This document shows, in pieces, positions 23,096 to 33,662 of a stretch of 64,000 nucleotides of DNA. The DNA lies in contig JARGXX010000088.1 of the NCBI GenBank assembly GCA_030374765.1, positions 2,170,001 to 2,234,000 of the forward strand. Reading direction: 5' to 3'. Made by a program: the position numbers and the translations under genes. Each line of letters opens with the position of its first letter. Position 1 is the first letter of the stretch. Origin of the DNA: Agarophyton chilense (Eukaryota > Rhodophyta > Florideophyceae > Gracilariales > Gracilariaceae). A model generated the notes under the pieces. It did not search any database. It was not told where the DNA came from and saw only the letters and a program-made list of their open reading frames with translations.

Positions 23096-23306
23096 AAGAC
23101 ACCCGATGGGGATAAAGGAACAGAAGATCTGGATAAGGAGCCTTGGAAGAAGGAGAAGATGCACAGAAGACCTGGAGAAGGACACTCAGAAGAAGTGGAA
23201 GAGAAGAAAGAAAACAAATACGTCATAGACGGAAGCAGTTTACTATTTTCCAAGTTGCTGCACACACTACCGCAGAGCGGGATATACTAACCAAGATCCG
23301 AAGGGA

Positions 23307-25175
23307 TTAGTTGGAAGAACCCAGATTACCGTGCGCGCCAGCCGAATTGCTAGCGGAGTTACTCCCGCCGGCCAGGCGTGCTACGAGGGCGTCTCTCATC
23401 GTACCGATGTCGCCGCTCGTCGCTTGCGCGTTCAGTCCGACACCCCGAAGGAAGTAGGAGATCACGGCCGCCTCTAGACGTATGGGAACCTCGATAACTT
23501 CCGGTTTGTCCAGCAACGCCGCCGCCACTGGATCGGCGACTGCACCTGCGTGAGTCGCTCCCTGCGCCCGTTGCGCCGTTGTATCGGCACCATCGGGGTC
23601 TCCCACGCCTTCCATGATCTCGTCGCCACGGTATTCGCCCTCCTCCTCCGGGAGATCATCACCGCCATAGGCGTAAGAGAAGTCATCCGAGTTGACAAAC
23701 CCCACGTGGTGCCAGTATGGTATGCCTCGCGGAGCCATCCGGAGTGCCGACGCCTCCGCCTCGGAGATCTCTTGCTGCTCCCATGGGTGAAAGAAGATGA
23801 AATCTCCCGCCAACGGCGTGCGAAGCCCCGAAGACCGATCAGCCCCACCGGCTTCTTGACCACGGCCGCTGTATCGGACAGGCACGACAGCCCATTCGAC
23901 ACGCCCAATGATGTCGATGAGCTCCTGAGCTTCATCAGCGTTATTGACACCTCCAAGATGGAATTGAAGGTCCATCTTCCGGATGTAACCACGCAAGGGC
24001 GGAGGAAGATACCACAGTCGATACTGCTTGCAGGCTTCCCACAAGATGTACGCCGCCGCGCGGACTGCCCATGCGGTTAGGACCACGGACCATAAGCCGG
24101 AGTGCGGATCCTCGATGAGGTACGAGCCCAGATAGGAGACGACCGGAGGCAACTCCACGTAACATCCCCGGCACACCTCGATGGAGGACCATCACCCAGG
24201 CAGGGGAACGTATCGACCGAACTGATAGAAGGGACTAATCCGGTTTATCTCCGTGTTCTGATAAGGGACAAAGAACTCAAAGCGGTATCTGCCCCGACGC
24301 TCCTCGCTGATGAAGTTCTGTAACCACAGATATCGGGATTCACGACGAAGGTGACGGAACTCGGCACGAGTGATCGGACGGACCCAGCAGATCGCTTCTT
24401 GACGCGCTCGCGGTTGACCGCGCCATGCGTAAGCTTCCAACGCCGCAAGGCGGTCACAATAGCCGATCTCACCCTGAGTCCAGTACATCCGTAGGTCGAA
24501 GCCGAAGTCGTCGGGGATGGGGTATTGAAAGTTCCCCCGGTTGATCCGTGAATAGCCGATGCGGACAAATATGTAATGTGCCTCCTCCGCCGACTCGCGC
24601 CTTCCCCGCAGAATCGCGTGACCGGGAACCGCCACACGGCGTCGCCAATCCCACGAGGTGGTGATCAAAGCCAGCAGCTCGCCCGGGAGACGCGCATTGC
24701 CATCAGCATACGATGCCATGAGTTCTTCGTCGAAGATCGCTGTCGGATGGAACCACGGAGCTCTCCGGAGAATCGCCGCATGTTGACGCGGGTTTAACCC
24801 GACGAGTTCGTCGTAACTGGGCAAGGTGTCCTCCGCAGGAGTGATGTGGCTTGAAGCTTCAACGGGACCCCGGGATCGGCTAGGCGCGGTTGACGAGGCA
24901 CTCCCCCGCGGAAGGGGAGCCGAATGGAAACCGGAGAAGTAACCCCGGCGGGGATTGTTACCACCGTTCATCTGGAATACTGGTCGCCGAGGTATCGGGA
25001 TGTGTTCGCTGGGAGTTGGCGTACGATTCGGAAGAACGCTCGAAGTTCGAGGAGTGGTTACCGCGTTGGTGCGTTTGTCGTTCGGTTGTGCAGCTCTGCC
25101 TTCGACAGTCGAGTGGTCGCTGGACGCGTTACGCGGCTCGCTTTTATGCCGGTTGGACCGTTGCCTCCCCGCCAT
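23307..25175 (-). CDS. Opposite-strand accessory ORF of element G2 (about 620 codons, broken)
   Basis: Homologue of the ORF at 1623-3398, in the same place: opposite strand, between pol end and 3' LTR. The ATG at 25175 lies 35 bp outside the LTR. Shared blocks run along the whole length: YDELVG-NPR, APWFHP, TSWDWR, CDRL, ARQEAICWVRP, FVPYQNTEI, KQYRLWY, an acidic tail and a terminal GD-GTMRDALVARL. About half the residues in the core are identical by eye, although the elements are well diverged. This copy has about one break. No known domain was recognised. Confidence 0.75.
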
Positions 25176-25196
25176 GTCGACGGCGTGTTCGTCACC

Positions 25197-25210
25197 AAAG
25201 GAGGGGGATA
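25197..25210 (+). other. G2 polypurine tract
   Basis: aaaggagggggata immediately before the 3' LTR. It also lies in the short leader upstream of the opposite-strand ORF. Confidence 0.8.
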
Positions 25211-26098
25211 TGAAGGACAATGACCTTGAAGGGGGTTTCTTTCCTGGACTTAGAGGTTTCGCTCGCTTGAGGACTAGCTTGGTCTATGACAAGCTATACC
25301 GCTATTGCGTGCCGACGGCCAGTTTTGACCGGAGGTGCACACTGGTGGAACACGTGGACTGCACGGATGCCGACGCTCCAGTGCGAGGCGTGCCACACGT
25401 GGCCCGGATTCTACCTAATGGTTAGTATTTTTTAGTAATTTTCAGTATTTATTTAGCTACGCTATCGCTTTTTAGTGTCAATTTTTCGGGAGCGCGCCCA
25501 CTGTGAGAGGCCGCGCGCCACACTACTTAGGAGGTTGAGCACTGCTCCCCAGTAAACACCCTCTTGGGAGAGACAAACGAGGGAGTCTTGGCTCTGAACT
25601 CTTCGCCTTCGGCGCGTCTTCACCGCATACTGCGTGAGCGCCCGTTGCACGTTAGTTCATCCACCCCTCTGTCAACCAGAGTGCTACCACCACCGTGGGT
25701 TCATATTTAATCGCCGACACTTGTCGTAGTCTCGCCTCTGTATAGGGTTTCGCCCCCGTTTTCCTCTTGTTCTCCTTTCTGGCTCTCGTGAGTGGCCGCC
25801 CCACTCACCCCGCTCGTCCACCTCATACGAGTGTTTCCTCGCTTTTTTTCCGACAATCGCTGTGGCACCACTCCGCCTAGGATTGGTCACACCCCAAACT
25901 GTGCCGTGCTCACCTAAACACTCTAGGTATATCCCGCCGGATTGGCCTCGGTCTTACACCCGACTCCGTCGTGCCTTTCCAGAGTGGCTCTGTTTCTGTG
26001 CTCCGCTGGGGCGCGTTTCCTTCGCCTGAGGCGTGTCTCCAAAGAGAGGAAAATCCCGAACATCTTCGTGGTGTCTCCGCTTTAAGTGTTGTCCTACA
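25211..26098 (+). repeat. G2 3' LTR (888 bp)
   Basis: TGAAGGACAATG to TTGTCCTACA, the same length as the LTRs at 6065 and 40784. It is more diverged from its own 5' partner than that partner is from the G4 LTR. Confidence 0.9.
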
Positions 26099-28577
26099 CA
26101 GACACCACTCTGACGCCCGCGCCGCTGTTGCTCGCTACACCTCTATGGGTTGATGGAAGGAGACACGGGGAGTGCCTCACGGGTAGGAAGGGGGTTTGTC
26201 GTATAGTGGCAGAAGGTTTGACCCTTGAGGTTGTCAATATCCTACACTGACCTAGTAGGTGATGGATGCGAGGAATCTTCGGTCATGCAGCTCCGGGCGA
26301 GCTACCATCTAGGTGTTGTCAGCCACGTGTAGTGTTGACATGTACCTTCTGGTAGAGTAATTATTAGGGATAGTAATTGTAATTATGTGTATTTTAGTAC
26401 AGTAGTTGAGTGGTCACCTGGCACTGTAGCCAGTGTTGGCCAGTTCTATGAAACTAGGTCAGAGACCGTGCCTTGCTGGCACCTTCCGGGTGATCTGGAG
26501 AGTGCAGTCCACTGCATGTAGGGGACTGCACCTCCCTCATCCTAATCTGATAAAGACAGGCATCACTTGGGTCACGACTGTACCTTTTGGTTTATTGTTT
26601 CTCAACTACCACACAGTCTTTCCCGCGCGTCGACGCCTACCATCGTTCACCTACACGGTATAGGCTAGTTGCCCCGCTGTTCGCCCCTGCGGATTTTCAC
26701 GGTGCCCTGTTACCATCAAGGTTTACTACGTCTACCTTCTAAGGTTAAGCGTCAAAACGCTCCCTACTGTTGAGCGTCACTACGCTCCCGAGACAAGACA
26801 GTAGCATACCCCAGAGGTGATTGTACGACAACTGACGATCCAAACACTCTTGTCTGAAAAGGCCTTCGCCACAAAACATGCTTTGCGTCCCGTCTCTTTC
26901 AAAAGTGCTTTATAATTCAGACAACGTATGCATACACTTGCCTCGAACATGCAGGCTTGCGATATATCAAAAATTAGTGGAGCCTGTACAGAAACCTTTC
27001 CTTTGCGAGCATGAAAATGAAAAAAAGATATTTCACAATCTCTTTTCCTCCATGTGGCTATTGTTTCGTTATATTAGCCAACGGAGCCCTGTTACTGTCT
27101 TTCCCGTCCTTTTACTTGTCCTCACCTCGCTACGGGCGCCTAATCTATACATGATGTTTATGTTTCTCTTACCCTTTTGCAAATAACTGTTGATCTTCTT
27201 TTTATACATCATGCTCGGTATTCAATGAATCTTTGCTGTACAATTCGTCAACATTCTCTTCAGAGCAGTTTCCTTCATCTACTTCTGACATGAGATCCGG
27301 ATGCGATGGGAGAAAAAGTAGAAGTTGTGAGAAGGTGAAGGTTGCTACTGTTTCTAAGATAGGTTCACCAATGATGAATCAGTTTCTTCAGGAGCATTAT
27401 AGAGATACCGGATAAGCTGTAAATCACATTGATTCCTGCTGGCGTTTGTTTTCTCACGAAGCTTTTCATGCACACTATCGATAACGAACTTATCAATAAC
27501 AAGAAACCTACGATCGGCAGCCCCCACAGTGATAACTGCCATTCGCATTCTAGCACACGCTCAGTAATATTGCTCTAACAGCGATGCAGATCAATTGTTC
27601 TGAAACATTTGGACCTGTATAAATTCTCTAAATACACAGAAATAGAACTTTGCAGATAGTGAACAAGGTCTGCAGCTGAATTAATCACGAATTCTACCAT
27701 AATGCAGAACATATTGCATGTGGCTCTTTTTTTTGGGTAGCTTCAGCTTCTATTTAAGTTAAACTAAAGATCCTAAAGCGAGACCATAAATATCTTTCTT
27801 CTCACAGGAAAAATCATTTCAAGATTGTCTGCTCAAAAAGCACTAAAACTTTACCCCGATCTTGATTCGAAATAAGAAAACCCCATTAAGAATTATTTAT
27901 ATTAATAGAGATCAGAAACGTATTCTTAAGACCATAGAAGATACCAATAGTGTTTGTTATCGTTTTCTTGACTCGATTAAAGATATAAATATTTAATTTC
28001 CTGTTACCGTTCGTCTTTTTGCATCTCTGAAAAGTGTATATTATGTCTAATTTGGCAACCTGCTTTGGCTGACACAAATAAAATACCATTTTTCACTTCT
28101 ATTTTGAAGACGCCGAAGGTATATAGATTGTTACAGAATGAAGCTTTTGGTTTGCAAGAAGATACAAATGAGTGTCCTAAAGATCCATCATGTTTTTCAT
28201 TAACGATGACACTTTACAAATAAAAAAGCGCCTACAAGTTCATGAAAGCTGATTGTGCATGTCATGTTGAATGTTTTTGACATTTTTGCTTAGGTTTGTT
28301 CTATAAAAGAATTTATACAATCTTTGACGAGATTAGTGTCCGGTCTTAAACGGTTATGTCGCTGGTGGAGCTTTCGAGCTCTTTTTTGCTCTTCGACGTT
28401 TTTATGAAAGTTTAATTCATTTTCACTATTCTCTTTGTTGAACTCAAGGTAGGATTGAAAGAAAAAGTGTAAAAGATCTTTGGGAGGTGTTTTTAGAGTT
28501 ACATATAACGGTTTGGTTTTTATAACTTAAATATTGGGGATGAGGCAATAAAAAAACAAGGGTTTTTTTGTACCAGG
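26099..28577. other. AT-rich intergenic DNA, possible degenerate repeat at its left end
   Basis: About 26100-26880 is moderately GC-rich and looks like old repeat DNA; I could not find termini or a homologous copy in the window. From 26880 to 28577 it is AT-rich with only short random frames. No gene supported. Confidence 0.5.
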
Positions 28578-29105
28578 CTAGATATCCTGTGCATCTCTAA
28601 AAAAGACTGGAAATTTGAAAGTGGGTATATCCAGTATCGACGTGCGACCCGTATATTTCAATGTCAGATTGGATCTTTCCAAAAGAAGACCATGGAAAAT
28701 TGGGAGTATGTCATCGTCACGTGAAAAGCGCGCCAATTTCGCATTTGAACTCAGAGAACGTGCTAGGAAGCGTGGGTTCCTACGGCCAATAAAAGTAACG
28801 CGCACATGCGTCTCCGGCCATTGCTGTGAGCTAGACGTAAGGATTTGATTGCTTGGCACAAAGATATTGGTTACTGACGATCTTACAGTGGATGAATGAA
28901 TACAGTAAGGATCACCCCCATTTTTAGTAAGGATCTGGGCACCTTTTGGCACATGCCACAAAGCATGTGGATTCTCCGTAAGGCCAGAAGCAACCAGCTT
29001 TCCCCCCTCAACGCGACATGATGTCACACAAAATCTAAGAAGTGAGCAATCTTTGTGTTCCAAGTTGCAAAGTCGAACACGAACAGGCACAGCTTGGCGT
29101 TTAGT
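28578..29105 (-). CDS. Hypothetical open frame, 5' end unresolved
   Basis: A frame of about 175 codons is open from a stop near 29106 to the stop at 28578. It has no ATG near its beginning. If it is real, its first exon must lie upstream, perhaps in the 29110-29500 interval on the same strand, where two short open frames exist. The composition looks protein-like (Cys, Trp and Arg scattered, no low complexity), but I recognise no family. It would be divergently arranged with the HhH-domain gene that starts at 29501. It could equally be a non-coding open stretch. Confidence 0.35.
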   Translation of the reverse strand, partial: TKRQAVPVRVRLCNLEHKDCSLLRFCVTSCRVEGGKLVASGLTENPHALWHVPKGAQILTKNGGDPYCIHSSTVRSSVTNIFVPSNQILTSSSQQWPETHVRVTFIGRRNPRFLARSLSSNAKLARFSRDDDILPIFHGLLLERSNLTLKYTGRTSILDIPTFKFPVFFRDAQDI

Positions 29106-29500
29106 TTACATACCCTTTGTAGGCAAAGCTGCCGAAACGCGAAGAAGCCGTCGTCATCAAAGACTTTCTTGTCGCATCATCTATCAAGGGTAGTAATAGT
29201 GTTCGTTCTCCAAATACTTTCAAGAACACCTCCGAAAAGTTCCCTGTTTGCCAGTAGATTTCTTATTTCGTCGATCCAAACCGCTGTGTATTCACCAATG
29301 AATGACGCTCCCGGATGAGTTTCCCCGCCAGAAAAGCTGGAGACAGAGCTTTCTTTGCCTCTGGCCTGATATTTGTCAGTATAAAACGTTCGGTTGCCGT
29401 CCGAACCACTTGCTCGCACCTGGTACCCGGGTGGTCTCTCCGCACTTCTTCCGCAGCCACCTTCTGAACGGAGCTCGTGTTGCCGGAATTACACCAAATC

Positions 29501-30462
29501 ATGTGGGAAAGTACGGATGTGGACAAATGGGCCGGCGCTCTTTCAAGTTACCCTGCCGCTATTGCAATGCGTGAGAAGGACCAGAACCAGAAAGATTTAG
29601 TCCAACTTGAAGAATTTGTTTTCTCTGAGTTGCCTGCGATGGTCAAATCGAGAGATCCGCCGCACATCACCAAGGAAGAGTATGGCAAGCTCGTAAGATG
29701 GAAACTGAAGCGTGGTAAGTGGCGCCCGAGGCTTCAGAAGTTTGCTGATGAAATTGAAGACGATGCTGTTCGTGAAGCCAGTACGGAGGCACTTGCTTTG
29801 CTTGAGAAGAAAGAGGTAAAGAAAGCTCTTCAAAAACTTGCCACCCTCAGGGGTTGTGGTCCTGCAACTGCCAGTGTAATACTTAGTGCAGTGGAACCAA
29901 CTTTGCCGTTCATGTCTGATGAAATTCTCGCTGCTGTACTGGGGCAACCAAGCAAGTACACTGTCAAGGTTTGTTCTCTCGCTCGCATCAGGAATTGTTA
30001 AGCCGACGATTTGAGTTTTTGTATCTACTGACATATAGGTATCTTGTGATTTCTCGTCAGGTTTATGTAGAGTTGATGGATGCCGTGCAGAAAAAGATGT
30101 CTGAATTGTCAAAGAAAGATTCATCGAAAGAATGGACGGCGATCAATATCGAAAATGCCATATTTGCCAATCACCACAATGCTTCTAAAGCAAATGGACT
30201 ACATAGTGATATTCCAGAGTCTGAAGCGAAAAAGAAAGTGTCCAAGGACCCCACAAAAGAAGCTGAAGCGAAAGAAAAAGATGGTGAGAAAAAAGAAGCT
30301 TCTCAAGAACACATGAAAGAGAAGGCTCCAAAGAGTCCGAACAAATCGGTTATGAAGAGGAAAGCTTCGGAAGAAACGCCCAAAGATTCTATTGAAGTTA
30401 ATCACGAGACCCGCGCTTCCAGAATTCGCAGATCCAAGCGAACCCGACGTCAATCAAATTGA
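29501..30462 (+). CDS. Conserved eukaryotic HhH-fold (DNA glycosylase-like) protein, 2 exons
   Basis: Exon 1 is 29501-29968, then a 92-bp phase-0 intron (29969-30060, GTTTGT...TCAG with a TACTGAC branch-like site), then exon 2 30061-30462, giving 289 residues. The ATG at 29501 starts MWESTDVDKW, typical of the family. Diagnostic blocks are ITKEEYGKLVRWKLKRGKWRP (about residues 57-77) and the helix-hairpin-helix LRGCGPATASVILS (about 120-135), followed by PFMSDE. Related proteins occur in plants, fungi and animals and are often labelled HhH-GPD or DNA glycosylase-like; their reaction is not established. The catalytic Lys/Asp pair of true HhH-GPD glycosylases is not obvious. The C-terminal ~100 residues are Lys/Glu-rich and end in a basic cluster suited to nuclear import. 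Confidence 0.85.
29969..30060 (+). other. Intron of the HhH-fold gene (92 bp)
   Basis: GT...AG, phase 0. Without splicing the frame stops after about ten codons. Confidence 0.8.
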
Positions 30463-31278
30463 TCTTCGTTCAGTTCCTTCTTCGGAAACAATATGTGTTG
30501 TTAGGGCACTCAAATTTCTCTGCAATTTACATTCATTTTACAGAACCAGATTTCGTAACGGAAAAGATTGCTTCACGCTTGAGACTGAAGAATTACCACG
30601 GATCCACCATCTCCGCAGTAGTTGCCACACATAATTGCATGTCGTTGTGTAGCAAGGCAAATTCCGAGAAATCATAGCTCGGGGTTTATCAAAACTTTAG
30701 TGGTCCAAACACTGACCGAGGCTCTTGTCTTGAATTCTATTGTTCGCGATAGGATTGTCTCAAAAAGGAGGTTCACAGATAAAATACTACGTTCATTTAA
30801 GTCTTGTCCTCTCGAGTGGAAAGCATTTCTCACACGAACGGGTTTACAATAGCAACGATAAGTATTTTGTACGTTCGTACGAGTTGCTGAAATCCTTGCG
30901 CTGCTGAAGTTCAGCAGACCCCCCTCGAAAACTCATCGGTCTCCTCTGCTAATCAGAGCTTTCCAGCTCTGTAAAGAATGAAACTGACCTTTTCCTCTGT
31001 AGGCTTCTTGTTTCGGCTCAATTTCTAATCATAATTCGGTAACAGTCTATGAGATGTCAATCCTACTTCAATGAGCAGCTGCAAATGTCTTGAACCGTTG
31101 GATTCCTAAGAATCACAACCAAAGTATTATCAATGAAATGTTCGAAAGTGATGGTTGGTTCGTTCGGTTTCACGAATATGCTACATTACGTCAGTGGCCC
31201 ATAAACATTTTTTTCTAATTTCAGATGGAGTTAGCAATCTACCCCATAGTTAGCGTTTGGCTCTGCTTTCCACCCATG
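30463..31278. other. Intergenic region between convergent genes
   Basis: 816 bp between the stops of the HhH gene and the aminopropyltransferase. Only short random frames are present. No RNA gene or repeat seen. Confidence 0.5.
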
Positions 31279-32268
31279 TTATTCTTTGCTGCTCAGAATT
31301 CCTTTCCCAAACGCAGCAACCTGGTTATCGGTCGTCAAAATTTGTGTTTCGTCCATTATTGCTTTCCTAAGACAGCGAGGTATGGCAAAGTGACCGTGAA
31401 CGGAGTTTCCGTCCAGAACATGCATATCGCCCTTCACGGATTTGGCAATCTTCGAATCCAACTCACATGGTTCCGGTAAAGCTTGCACCTTGTCCGTAGC
31501 GATGATGATGCCAAGAGGTGAACCATAGGTGGGAACAAATACTTGGGATGGGCGTACACATTCAAACACGGCTGCGAGAGTGGCACATGTCCGTGGGAAG
31601 ATGATTTTGCTTTCCCGCAACGATGTGGGACCGCCCATCAATGAGATGACTCCCATGGGTTTCAGACTCCGCTTCAGATTAAAAAAGAATTCTCTCGTGA
31701 ACAAGTGCAGACTTGGGCCGTCCTCTACAGGATCTGTCAAATCGCATATGATTACGTCAAAAGGGGATCTATTATTCTCTACGTAATCCAAAGCGTCACC
31801 TATAATGAGCTTGCATTTAGGATCATCCAGGGAGCCCCGGGAAATGTTTGGAAGATACCTTCGACATGCATCGACTACCTCTCCATCAATATCAACCACA
31901 ACGACAGACTTCACAGAATGCCAGCGAAGAGCTTCTCTGGCTGCTCCGCCATCAGCACCTCCCAAGATGAGAACTTTTTCAGGGTTGGAATGCACCAGAC
32001 ATGGCAAATGGACAAGAGGTTCATGATAAAACGGTTCATCGCCTTCTGATGTTTGAATCTTTTCGTCTAGGAAAAGAGCGCGGCCGTAGGTTCCAGTGTC
32101 GGCAATAGTCATTGCTTGAAAGTTAGTGCTTTTCGAAAATAACACTTCTTTTATGCCGTGGTAGTACGCATCGTGCGGCGTAATCTGTTCGACAAGCCAC
32201 AACGCCGGGGCTGTTTCTTGCCTAGCGTAAGTTGGTTCAAGAGGTGTGGCCCCTTTTTGATGCCCCAT
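31279..32268 (-). CDS. Polyamine aminopropyltransferase, thermospermine-synthase (ACL5) type
   Basis: Intronless, 329 residues from the ATG at 32268 (MGHQKGATP). The frame is open further upstream, but this Met gives the family length. The enzyme transfers aminopropyl groups from decarboxylated S-adenosylmethionine to a polyamine acceptor in the cytosol. An N-terminal beta domain precedes the Rossmann fold. Visible are YHEPLVH (81-87), the nucleoside-binding GGADGGAAREAL (103-114), VVDIDGEVV (124-132), GDALDYV (157-163) and the catalytic CDLTDPVEDGP (175-185), with Asp176 as the expected base. The DL-DPVE-GP motif and the late VPTYGSP block are typical of ACL5-type enzymes rather than classic spermidine synthases, which read DSSDPVGPA. 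Acceptor specificity is therefore inferred as spermidine to thermospermine; spermidine or agmatine activity remains possible. Confidence 0.9.
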   Translation of the reverse strand: MGHQKGATPLEPTYARQETAPALWLVEQITPHDAYYHGIKEVLFSKSTNFQAMTIADTGTYGRALFLDEKIQTSEGDEPFYHEPLVHLPCLVHSNPEKVLILGGADGGAAREALRWHSVKSVVVVDIDGEVVDACRRYLPNISRGSLDDPKCKLIIGDALDYVENNRSPFDVIICDLTDPVEDGPSLHLFTREFFFNLKRSLKPMGVISLMGGPTSLRESKIIFPRTCATLAAVFECVRPSQVFVPTYGSPLGIIIATDKVQALPEPCELDSKIAKSVKGDMHVLDGNSVHGHFAIPRCLRKAIMDETQILTTDNQVAAFGKGILSSKE

Positions 32269-32821
32269 TTTGAAGAAGATTTCGCCTCGCTTCGGTGGTT
32301 GACGGGGATGGGGGTGGGATAGAATAGGGATGAAAGCCGTCGCAAAAGAAGGCAGGAACATCTGAGCGGCTAGGGAGCACAGTATGTTGTACACAGTATG
32401 TTGTACACTACTGTAGCTACTACTGAGAAGTACATATACGCTACAGTTAGGGTGAACGCTGACCTCGGCGGAGGTGCTCTCCAGGAGCACTTTGCGGGGT
32501 CAAAATGCACCAGTGCCCCTCCTCACATTTGCCACAAGTGATGGGCCAGGTGTGACAGCTTGACACACTGGATAGATGTCAGTGCCAGTTTGCTTCATCA
32601 TGATTCAAACGCATTAAACGTGTCAGCGCTGGCGATTTTCCTGGCGACAAACACGGGGCTCCGCCGCCGCCGCCATAGCAGTACGCGCAATGGCCACTAG
32701 ATCAATGACCTACGCCATCGTCTTTTGGAGTCGGAGTCCGTATCGACACTATTGTGCCTTCCGGTGAACGCTCTCCTCCGTCGTATCAGAACGAAAGCGC
32801 TGTCTCAGTAACTATATTACT
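32269..32821. promoter_or_regulatory. Divergent promoter region, aminopropyltransferase / eL27
   Basis: 553 bp between two divergent start codons, so it must hold both promoters. It contains an exact tandem 14-mer, CACAGTATGTTGTA, at 32378-32391 and 32392-32405, and a short GCCGCC run near 32662. No clear TATA box was identified. Confidence 0.5.
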
Positions 32822-33419
32822 ATGGGAAAATTGTAAGTTGGAAAAATTCGTGTTCATCGCTTCAACAAGAGAATCGCGCTCTATTGGCGGCCTTGCGCTG
32901 CATCGCGTAGACCATCTCGTCAATGTCGTAGTTATCCCGATTTCGCCGAGCGCCTAATTCTACGTTCGTTCTTCTCCGTGCTAACCGTTGGTGAATAGTT
33001 TGAAGCCAGGCAAGATCGTCATTCTTCTGCAAGGCAGGTTTGCTGGAAAGAAAGCTGTCATAATTCAAAGCCAAGACAATGGCACAAACAAACACTCCTA
33101 CGGTCATTGCGTTGTTGCCGGCGTTGAAAAGTACCCGAGAAAGGTGAAGAAAGGAATGTCAAAGAGAAAGATTGCATTAAGGTCCGCTCTTACTCCTTTT
33201 GTCAAGGTCGCTAACTATAATCACATCATGCCCACTCGCTATACTCTCGATATTGAGGCTGTCAAGGGCGATGTGGATATTGCTGCATTTTCATCACCAG
33301 GAGCTAATGCTGAACGGCCGGAAGCTCGCAAGAACTCGAGGGCTGTGATTAAGAAGGAGTTCCAACAACGCTATAATGCTGGAAAGAACAGGTGGTTCTT
33401 CTCTCCTCTGCGATTCTAA
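32822..33419 (+). CDS. RPL27: 60S ribosomal protein eL27, 2 exons
   Basis: Exon 1 is only 11 coding bases (32822-32832, ATGGGAAAATT). A 166-bp intron (32833-32998, GTAAGT...ATAG) follows, then exon 2 at 32999-33419. Splicing gives MGKFLKPGKIVILL..., 143 residues, matching eL27 from its first residue. The KOW domain occupies about residues 5-40 (KPGKIVILLQGRFAGKKAV). KYPRKV, NYNHIMPTRY and the invariant C-terminus NRWFFSPLRF are all present. eL27 is a structural protein of the cytosolic large subunit. The long frame visible in exon 2 alone lacks an ATG, which is how the tiny first exon was found. It is divergent from the aminopropyltransferase and convergent with uS5m, whose stop is 243 bp away. 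Confidence 0.96.
32833..32998 (+). other. eL27 intron (166 bp)
   Basis: GTAAGT donor directly after the 11-nt first coding exon, AG at 32997-32998, phase 2. Splicing restores the Phe of MGKF. Confidence 0.93.
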
Positions 33420-33662
33420 GCGCTATACTGTTCTTTTAAGATTAACGATCGCTTCGCATTGCGTGAGCTGGGTTGTCTATTGGCGTTGGCATTTCACAGT
33501 GCATATTATCAAAGAGGTAAACTTGTGATCGCATGCGAAGCCGCTCGCATTTCATTCGCTTTTTCACTAGCGTTTGCACCAAAAACTGATGTCACGAGTA
33601 GCATCATTAGTTTCACCAATTTCGTGTGCCTTTACGTAATTCTTCCATTCCGAACTTTCTAC

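Larger units (their letters stand above)
6065..26098 (+). mobile_element. G2: Ty3/gypsy chromodomain element carrying nested G3
   Basis: A full-length layout. In order: 888-bp LTRs at both ends, primer site, gag, zinc knuckle, aspartic protease, reverse transcriptase, RNase H, integrase, linker, chromodomain, opposite-strand ORF, purine tract, LTR. Without the insert it is about 11.1 kb. It is broken, with several breaks in gag/pol plus the G3 insertion. The two LTRs are only ~92-93% identical by eye, and the flanking 5-mers (atttt before, cagac after) do not match. It is therefore either old or a mosaic of two elements. The left part up to 19122 is collinear with G4. Confidence 0.85.

Noticed and set aside
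26099-26880. Remnant of a Ty1/copia element or solo LTR after G2
   Set aside because: TGTTGTC near 26317 and GACAAC near 26828 looked like LTR ends, but there is no proper CA end, no target duplication and no partner copy in the window.
29091-29120. A possible 21-nt intron joining an upstream ATG to the 28578-29105 frame
   Set aside because: GTATGT and CTAAAC look like splice signals, but the reading frames do not join in phase when the bases are counted carefully, and such an intron would be exceptionally short.
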